This document shows positions 6,172-10,591 of a stretch of 10,591 nucleotides of DNA, in pieces. The translations under genes were made by a program, and so were the position numbers. This stretch comes from an uncultured Clostridium sp. GTDB taxonomy: Bacteria; Bacillota; Clostridia; Oscillospirales; Acutalibacteraceae. How positions within the stretch are numbered: position 1 is the first letter of the stretch; each line of letters begins with the position of its first letter. The notes beneath the pieces were generated by a model, which was not told where the DNA came from, made no database searches, and saw nothing but the letters and a program-made list of their open reading frames with translations. The stretch spans positions 1 to 10,591 of the forward strand of contig CAKUYY010000043.1 of assembly GCA_934717555.1 (NCBI GenBank), read 5' to 3'.

Positions 6172-6360
6172 GGGTAAGCAAGGCAGGATTCTTGCTTTTA
6201 AATATACGGACGGATGGGCGCTGTGCGACGGGACACCGTGAACCATGTCAGGCGGGGAACCGAGCAGCATTAAGCGGAATGCCTGTGCGATGCAGTCAGT
6301 CTGTTCGCCCGTATATTTAAGCGCAAGATAACCGTATCAGACGGCCTGTCTTGCTTTCCG
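6172..6360 (+). ncRNA. ffs: Signal recognition particle RNA (4.5S/scRNA)
   Basis: RNA scaffold of the SRP, which binds Ffh and targets nascent membrane and secreted proteins. The conserved Ffh-binding hairpin is at about 6237-6273: GTGAACCATGTCAGG, then a CGG-GGAA-CCG tip with the GGAA tetraloop, then AGCAGCATTAAG. Outer helices can be followed: AAATATACGG near 6200 pairs with CCGTATATTT near 6310, and GCAAGGCAGG (6178-6187) pairs with CCTGTCTTGC (6345-6354). The closing stem can extend to about 6172/6360. The ends are set by pairing, so they are accurate to about ten bases. With extra helices outside the core hairpin it is longer than the roughly 100-base minimal type. Its place just before dnaX is the arrangement known from Bacillus. 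Confidence 0.92.
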
Positions 6361-6387
6361 TTTGTCCAGAAGGAGGCGCGTGAACCC

Positions 6388-8070
6388 ATGTATCAGGTAT
6401 TATACCGAAAGTGGAGACCACGGGTGTTTTCTGATGTAGTAGGACAGCCTCATGTCACAGTGACATTAAAAAATGAATTACAAGCTGGGCGTATTTCCCA
6501 TGCATATTTGTTTACAGGGTCTCGAGGGACAGGAAAAACTACCTGCGCAAAAATTTTGGCAAAAGCGGTCAACTGTCTGGATTTAAAAGAAGGGGACCCC
6601 TGTGGGAAATGTGAAAACTGTAAAGGGATTGATAATGGCTCTATTTTAGATGTGGTCGAAATTGACGCGGCCAGCAACAATGGAGTGGAGAATATCCGAA
6701 ATTTGCGGGAAGAGGCATCATTTACACCGGCGGCAGCTAAGTACCGGGTTTATATCATTGACGAGGTGCACATGCTGTCTATCGGAGCGTTCAATGCCCT
6801 GTTAAAAACATTGGAAGAACCCCCGCCGCATGTGGTCTTTATTTTAGCTACCACGGAGGTTCACAAGCTTCCAGCCACTATTTTATCCCGTTGTCAGCGG
6901 TTTGATTTTCACCGCATTGCATCAGAAGAAATTGCTGCGCATTTGTGTTCTATCGCTCAACAGGAAGAGTCTGTTCTGGAAAAGGATGCGGCTTTGCTGA
7001 TTGCCCGTATCGCAGATGGGGGAATGCGGGATGCTATTTCTTTATTAGACCAATGCATGGGACGCAGTAAAGAGATTACCATGGAGATCGTATCCGATAC
7101 AGCGGGAATCGCAGGAAGGGAACATTTATCAGAACTCGCGGCGGCCATTGAGAGAAAGGATTCTTCTCAGGCGCTTTCCCTGATCGATCACCTTCATCAG
7201 ATGTCCAAAGATATGGTACGCCTCTGTGAAGAAATGATCAGTTATTTTCGCAATATGATGCTTTTAAAGACCATGAAAAATCCCCAGGATCTGCTGATCC
7301 TTTCACCAGAAGAGTATCGCCGGGTGGAGGGACAGAGTGAGGGATTTACCCTTCCGGATGTTGTACATATTTTGGATACCTTACAGGCTTCTATGGAGCG
7401 AATGTTTAAGGGGACCGATCGACGGACAGAATTGGAATTGTGTATGATCAAACTTTGTACACCGGAATTGGATGATACCATGGAATCTGTTGTACGAAGA
7501 TTATCTGTTTTAGAGCGTGCAGTCCGGAATGGATTAACTTCTCATACCATCCCGCCATCTGCGTCTGTTAATCAGGAGGGGGCTGGTCCTTCCATGAAAG
7601 AAGAGCCCCTTTTGGAGAAAAAAGAACAGGCTGTCATAGAGAAAAACGAACCGGTTTCCTCAGAAGGGAAAGAAGAAATGGCGCCTACTTTCCATACTGT
7701 TTCCCCTACCACGGTTTCTTCCATATCTATGGAAGAATTGAAAAAGAACGCTACTCCTATGGACGGGTGGCCGGAAGTACTACAGGTTTTAAAGGGGTAT
7801 TCTCAAGTAATCGCCTCGGCTTTTCATGGGTCTGTCGCTTATATCAGCGGAGATTTTGTATTGATTGATGCCCCAAATGACGTGGCGTTTGAACTTTTGC
7901 GAAAATCTGCGCAACGTGATAAAATGAGAGTTGCCATCAAAGAGATCACCGGTCGGGTATATAAACTTGGACCGTATCCAACTGATGCGTCAGAGAAAAA
8001 AGAAAAGGACCCGCTGGAAGAACTGGCGGGTTTGGCTCAGGACGCAGGCATAAAAGTTACTCAAAAATAG
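6388..8070 (+). CDS. dnaX: DNA polymerase III subunit gamma/tau, 560 aa
   Basis: AAA+ clamp-loader subunit of the replicative polymerase; loads the sliding clamp and, as tau, links the polymerases. ATG at 6388 with AGGAGG at 6371-6376. Visible motifs: Walker A G-S-R-G-T-G-K-T (44-51), a zinc-binding set Cys63, 72, 75 and 78, Walker B V-Y-I-I-D-E-V-H (121-128), sensor 1 A-T-T-E (154-157), and the S-R-C arginine-finger motif (167-169). AAA+ domains and collar occupy about 1-360. A Glu/Lys-rich linker (about 385-450) leads to a conserved tau C-terminal domain ending in L-E-E-L-A-G-L-A-Q-D. The length is close to that of other Bacillota DnaX. First protein gene of the dnaX-ybaB-recR operon; its ribosome binding site lies about ten bases after the SRP RNA, and no separate promoter is visible between them. 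Confidence 0.98.
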   Translation: MYQVLYRKWRPRVFSDVVGQPHVTVTLKNELQAGRISHAYLFTGSRGTGKTTCAKILAKAVNCLDLKEGDPCGKCENCKGIDNGSILDVVEIDAASNNGVENIRNLREEASFTPAAAKYRVYIIDEVHMLSIGAFNALLKTLEEPPPHVVFILATTEVHKLPATILSRCQRFDFHRIASEEIAAHLCSIAQQEESVLEKDAALLIARIADGGMRDAISLLDQCMGRSKEITMEIVSDTAGIAGREHLSELAAAIERKDSSQALSLIDHLHQMSKDMVRLCEEMISYFRNMMLLKTMKNPQDLLILSPEEYRRVEGQSEGFTLPDVVHILDTLQASMERMFKGTDRRTELELCMIKLCTPELDDTMESVVRRLSVLERAVRNGLTSHTIPPSASVNQEGAGPSMKEEPLLEKKEQAVIEKNEPVSSEGKEEMAPTFHTVSPTTVSSISMEELKKNATPMDGWPEVLQVLKGYSQVIASAFHGSVAYISGDFVLIDAPNDVAFELLRKSAQRDKMRVAIKEITGRVYKLGPYPTDASEKKEKDPLEELAGLAQDAGIKVTQK

Positions 8071-8085
8071 GAGGAAATAATTCGT

Positions 8086-8436
8086 ATGAAAGCGAGATTA
8101 CCACAAGGATATGGCGGCGGTGGAGCCGCTAATTTACAGCAATTGGCACGTCAGGCACAAAAAATGCAGGAAGAGATGGATGCCGCCACCACGGAGCTGG
8201 AAGCGAAGGAATATACCGCGACATCCGGCGGTAGCGCTGTTTCTGTAACCGTTACCGGCAGTATGGAAGTAAAATCTATTGATATCAAACCGGAGGTAGT
8301 AGATCCAGAGGATGTGGAAATGCTGTCAGATTTGATCATGGCCGCGGTAAATGAGGCCCTGCGTACGGCAGCAGACGAAAAGAGCCAGACAATGGAACGG
8401 ATTTCCGGCGGGTTAAATATGCCGGGGCTCTTTTGA
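8086..8436 (+). CDS. YbaB/EbfC family nucleoid-associated protein, 116 aa
   Basis: Small dimeric DNA-binding protein conserved next to dnaX and recR in most bacteria; its exact cellular role is not settled. ATG at 8086, with AGGAGG at 8069-8074 overlapping the dnaX stop codon, so the two genes are translationally close. After a glycine-rich N terminus the family pattern is clear: an amphipathic helix N-L-Q-Q-L-A-R-Q-A-Q-K-M-Q-E-E-M, then the strands S-G-G-S-A-V-S-V-T-V-T-G, then V-K-S-I-D-I-K-P-E-V-V-D-P-E-D-V-E-M-L-S-D-L. The C-terminal G-G-L-N-M-P-G-L-F is also typical. The length is normal for the family. Its stop TGA overlaps the possible TTG start of recR. Confidence 0.96.
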   Translation: MKARLPQGYGGGGAANLQQLARQAQKMQEEMDAATTELEAKEYTATSGGSAVSVTVTGSMEVKSIDIKPEVVDPEDVEMLSDLIMAAVNEALRTAADEKSQTMERISGGLNMPGLF

Positions 8437-8438
8437 GA

Positions 8439-9047
8439 ATGTCTGGAGCTGGATATCAAGTAGCCCCGCTGTCCCGTTTGGTGGAGCAGTTTGAACGTCT
8501 TCCGGGAATTGGAAGAAAATCAGCACAGAGACTTGCGTATTATGTACTGCAACTTCCTAAAAAAGACGCGGAGGATTTTGCGCAGGCTATTTTAGACGCC
8601 CATGAAAAGATTCATTATTGTAAAGTCTGCTGTAATTTGACAGATCAGGAATTATGCCCGGTCTGCCGTAATGAGAGCAGAGATAAATCCGTTATTTGCG
8701 TAGTGGAAGATCCTCGGGATGTGATGGCCCTGGAGCGTACCCACGAATTTAAGGCCACTTATCATGTGCTTCATGGAGCGATTTCCCCTTTGGGAGGCGT
8801 AGGGCCGGATCAGCTTTGTATTAAGGAGCTTTTGGATCGCATCCAGGCGGGAGGGGTACAGGAGGTCATCATGGCCACCAATCCTACCGTAGAAGGTGAG
8901 GCCACCGCTATGTATATTTCCCGTCTGTTAAAACCTCTGGGAGTGAAAGTTACCCGCTTGGCGTATGGGATCCCTGTAGGAGGAGATTTGGAATATGCAG
9001 ACGAAGTGACCCTTACCCGAGCACTGGAAGGCCGGAGTGAAATGTGA
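8439..9047 (+). CDS. recR: Recombination mediator protein RecR, 202 aa
   Basis: Works with RecO (and RecF) to load RecA on single-stranded DNA during gap repair. The helix-hairpin-helix L-P-G-I-G-R-K-S-A-Q-R-L is at residues 21-32. The C4 zinc finger is at Cys61, 64, 73 and 76. The Toprim domain (about 84-180) opens with V-I-C-V-V-E-D and contains the conserved A-T-N-P-T-V-E-G-E-A-T-A. The C-terminal Y-G-I-P-V-G-G-D-L-E-Y-A-D-E-V-T-L motif is characteristic of RecR. The start is uncertain by two codons: ATG at 8439, or TTG at 8433 overlapping the ybaB stop as TTGA. I chose the ATG; neither has a strong ribosome binding site, which points to coupling with ybaB. Last gene of the operon before the terminator at 9052-9086. 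Confidence 0.97.
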   Translation: MSGAGYQVAPLSRLVEQFERLPGIGRKSAQRLAYYVLQLPKKDAEDFAQAILDAHEKIHYCKVCCNLTDQELCPVCRNESRDKSVICVVEDPRDVMALERTHEFKATYHVLHGAISPLGGVGPDQLCIKELLDRIQAGGVQEVIMATNPTVEGEATAMYISRLLKPLGVKVTRLAYGIPVGGDLEYADEVTLTRALEGRSEM

Positions 9048-9051
9048 GAGA

Positions 9052-9086
9052 AAGCAGGACAGAGTATAGATCTGCCCTGCTTTTTT
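9052..9086 (+). terminator. Rho-independent terminator of the dnaX-ybaB-recR operon
   Basis: AAGCAGG (9052-9058) pairs with CCTGCTT (9076-9082), and an inner CAGA/TCTG stem continues it past one A-C mismatch. The T-run 9081-9086 follows. It begins five bases after the recR stop codon. Confidence 0.88.
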
Positions 9087-9155
9087 CCTATATGGATTGG
9101 AATGAGAAAGATGCACTGGCATCAAGACTAGATAAAAGAATCAGGATGGTGAAGT

Positions 9156-9887
9156 ATGGAAAACGACAGGAAGATAGCCGTATTGATAGATGCTGACAAC
9201 GTCTCACAGAAATATATCCAGTATATTCTGGATGAGATTGTCAATCATGGAATTCCGACTTACAAAAGGATTTATGGGGATTGGACCAAGCCTCAGCTGG
9301 CATCGTGGAAGGAATTACTGTTGGAGTACTCTATTACCCCTATCCAGCAATACAGTTATACCACAGGAAAAAATGCTACAGATTCCGCGCTGATTATTGA
9401 CGCTATGGATATTTTATATTCTAAAAATGTGGATGGATTTTGTATTGTGTCCAGCGACAGCGATTTTACCAAACTAGCTTCCCGCCTGAGGGAGGCAGGG
9501 ATGTATGTGCTGGGGATGGGGGAAAAGAAGACGCCCAGGGCTTTTATTGCGGCTTGTGAAAAATTTAAGTATCTGGAAGCGCTGTCTTCTTTGGAGCCGT
9601 CGGAAAATAAAAAATATGATTCCAAAGATGTGCTGGAGGAACGGGACCGGAAAGCTCTGATCCGGTCTATTCAGAATATTGTGACAGAGATTTCCGATGA
9701 GGATGGCTGGGCATATATGGGGGATGTAGGGAATATGCTGAATAAGCGCTATCCGGAATTTGATACCCGAAATTACGGGTATACCAAGCTCACTCCTTTG
9801 GTATCCTCTCTAAAGGCTTTCGACATCATGTCACGTCGGACGAGCAATCCACATATTACACACAAGTTTATCCGTAATAAAAAATAA
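9156..9887 (+). CDS. NYN-domain (PIN-like) protein with C-terminal OST-HTH/LOTUS domain, 243 aa
   Basis: Probable RNA-acting protein; NYN domains are PIN-like metal-dependent ribonucleases and LOTUS/OST-HTH domains bind RNA. ATG at 9156, with a purine-rich AGGATGGTGAAG just upstream. The NYN domain occupies about 5-145: A-V-L-I-D-A-D-N with Asp12, Asp14 and Asn15, then N-A-T-D-S-A-L with Asp76, then S-S-D-S-D-F with Asp101 and Asp103. Together these give the acidic metal-binding set of an active enzyme. A charged linker (about 146-165) leads to residues 166-240, where G-W-A-Y-M-G-D-V-G-N-M-L and N-Y-G-Y-T-K-L-T-P-L-V fit the LOTUS fold. No signal peptide, so cytoplasmic. It has its own transcription unit after the recR terminator, although I see no clear promoter in the 69-base gap. 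Substrate unknown. Confidence 0.92.
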   Translation: MENDRKIAVLIDADNVSQKYIQYILDEIVNHGIPTYKRIYGDWTKPQLASWKELLLEYSITPIQQYSYTTGKNATDSALIIDAMDILYSKNVDGFCIVSSDSDFTKLASRLREAGMYVLGMGEKKTPRAFIAACEKFKYLEALSSLEPSENKKYDSKDVLEERDRKALIRSIQNIVTEISDEDGWAYMGDVGNMLNKRYPEFDTRNYGYTKLTPLVSSLKAFDIMSRRTSNPHITHKFIRNKK

Positions 9888-9906
9888 TTTGTATGAACAA
9901 ATTAAT

Positions 9907-9943
9907 AGAATAAAACCATTGGAAAGTCATGGCGTTTTATTCT
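9907..9943 (+). terminator. Possible terminator hairpin after the NYN gene
   Basis: AGAATAAAAC (9907-9916) pairs perfectly with GTTTTATTCT (9934-9943), and CAT/ATG extends the stem across a small bulge. The downstream sequence is T-rich but has no uninterrupted T-run. It lies 20 bases after the NYN stop codon, so a terminator role is likely but not certain. Confidence 0.45.
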
Positions 9944-10018
9944 CCAATTTATTTGTTTCTTTTACACGATAGACAGCTAGAAAGAGCAAAAAGCAATATC
10001 GATACAGGGAACGGGCAT

Positions 10019-10338
10019 ATGCTAAAAATTACGGTTATACACGGGGAAAATCATAAAGGAAGCGGACCTTTTTATTTTTTCCACTCTCACATACTGTATG
10101 AGAGCTTCTGCCCCTATGAAATCTTTCATTGATTTAACATTTATATCCTGGATGCCGACCAGCCCAAAGCATATATGTTCCATAAAAAAGCTGTTGTGAT
10201 TTCTACAGCAGCTGGTATGGGAACCAAAAAAAGCGATAAAAGATATATCAACTTGTTTGTTTTATTGAGGGATTCAAAAACTATGGGATCAGTGTTCAAG
10301 CAAAAGACTGGCGGTCCGTGAGTGAAAAGAAAAAATAA
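10019..10338 (+). pseudogene. Decayed flavodoxin-like NAD(P)H-dependent oxidoreductase gene
   Basis: Pieces of one protein family appear in order but in changing frames. The N terminus at 10019 (M-L-K-I-T-V-I-H-G-E-N-H-K-G-S) matches the flavin-phosphate-binding start of FMN-reductase-like flavoproteins. From 10104 comes A-S-A-P-M-K-S-F-I-D-L-T-F. After an apparent one-base loss near 10168 comes A-Y-M-F-H-K-K-A-V-V-I-S-T-A-A-G-M-G-T-K-K (10169 on). Another frame change near 10231 gives A-I-K-D-I-S-T-C-L-F-Y followed by TGA, where a Trp is expected. A last frame gives N-Y-G-I-S-V-Q-A-K-D-W-R-S-V-S-E-K-K-K and ends at 10336-10338. About 60-70 residues, including the usual cysteine-containing middle, are missing between the first two pieces. 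The gene cannot make the enzyme. A 67-codon open frame covering its start (9929-10132) is not a real gene. The family assignment is from remembered motifs. Confidence 0.8.
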
Positions 10339-10591
10339 AAATGGCTTTTATTTGATGGGTAGAATACAAAAAGTGGGGTTTGGCTCTAGTCCTGTTGAAA
10401 AACAATACTGAAAAAAACGGTTGGCTTAAGAATAACCGTCTGTGGAAAAGGAAATAGGAGGCCCCAAAATGAAAGATATTTTTTTGACTTGATAAGATTT
10501 TATCCCAAAAGGGTAGGAAGTATTTGACACAGTGGGATTCTGAGGTATAATGGTTAATATCTAAAAAATTTGAGCGAAAATATCTGTAAAG
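10339..10591 (+). other. Gene-poor region with a short abortive reading frame and an outward promoter
   Basis: No gene of normal length is visible. A good ribosome binding site (AGGAGG at 10456-10461) precedes ATG at 10469, but the frame stops after seven codons (M-K-D-I-F-L-T). It runs through a T-homopolymer at 10479-10485 and may be the remains of a gene. A short inverted repeat, ACGGTT with AACCGT, lies near 10409-10431 without a T-run. The consensus promoter at 10524-10551 is listed separately. Confidence 0.5.
10524..10551 (+). promoter_or_regulatory. Consensus promoter directed out of the window
   Basis: TTGACA (10524-10529) and TATAAT (10546-10551) match the vegetative consensus perfectly with a 16-base spacer. 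Transcription should start near 10558 and feed a gene or RNA beginning beyond the right edge. Confidence 0.8.

Noticed and set aside
7613..7626. A6 runs in dnaX (7618-7623 and 7996-8001) as a programmed frameshift producing a gamma form
   Set aside because: In the reading frame the first run is GAG AAA AAA GAA, not the A-AAA-AAG type heptamer, and no clear stimulatory structure was seen. Short A-runs are common in Lys codons.
9929..10132. 67-codon open frame after the NYN gene
   Set aside because: It begins inside the hairpin at 9907-9943, and its only recognisable part is the N-terminal piece of the flavoprotein pseudogene.
1..10591. tRNA genes, CRISPR arrays and insertion sequences
   Set aside because: No cloverleaf-like tRNA sequence, regularly spaced repeat series, or transposase with terminal inverted repeats was seen on either strand by eye.

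Overview
The window looks like chromosomal DNA of an endospore-forming Bacillota, most likely a gut-type member of the Clostridia. Three things support this: a sporulation sigma factor (SigK) fragment, the order SRP RNA - dnaX - ybaB - recR that is classic in Gram-positives, and strong GGAGG ribosome binding sites with TTGACA/TATAAT-like promoters throughout. No species can be named from the sequence alone.

The window falls into two parts that meet at about position 5633. The left part (1-5633) is the right end of a mobile element sitting inside sigK, comparable to the skin element of Bacillus subtilis and skin-Cd of Clostridioides difficile. It holds the tail of an unrecognised plus-strand gene (to 119), then a leftward block of accessory genes (805-293, and an operon 3226-881 ending in a lipoprotein). 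A rightward XRE-type regulator (3396-3764) faces away from that operon, and a large serine recombinase (3915-5633) comes last. The recombinase stop codon lies inside the sequence AATGA (5629-5633), which from memory is the 5-base crossover sequence of the B. subtilis skin element. Directly after it, in another frame, comes the C-terminal half of SigK (to 6033), beginning in mid-protein. The N-terminal half of sigK and the left end of the element are not in the window and should lie to the left.

The right part (5634-10591) is host chromosome. A consensus-like promoter at 6123-6151 leads into an SRP RNA (about 6172-6360), followed after a very short gap by dnaX, ybaB and recR as one tight operon ending in a terminator at 9052-9086. 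Next is a gene for a NYN-domain/LOTUS-domain putative RNA-binding nuclease (9156-9887). Beyond it are the remains of a flavodoxin-like NAD(P)H oxidoreductase gene (10019-10338) with several frameshifts, a nonsense change and a large internal deletion. A perfect -35/-10 promoter at 10524-10551 points out of the window.

How the parts work together: SigK is the late mother-cell sigma factor. It cannot be made from this arrangement until the recombinase excises the element and rejoins the two sigK halves. The regulator, with directly repeated sequences lying on the promoter of the divergent operon, probably controls the accessory genes. The most interesting questions are what the unrecognised accessory genes do and whether the recombinase is sporulation-controlled, since the best promoter visible upstream of it looks vegetative.
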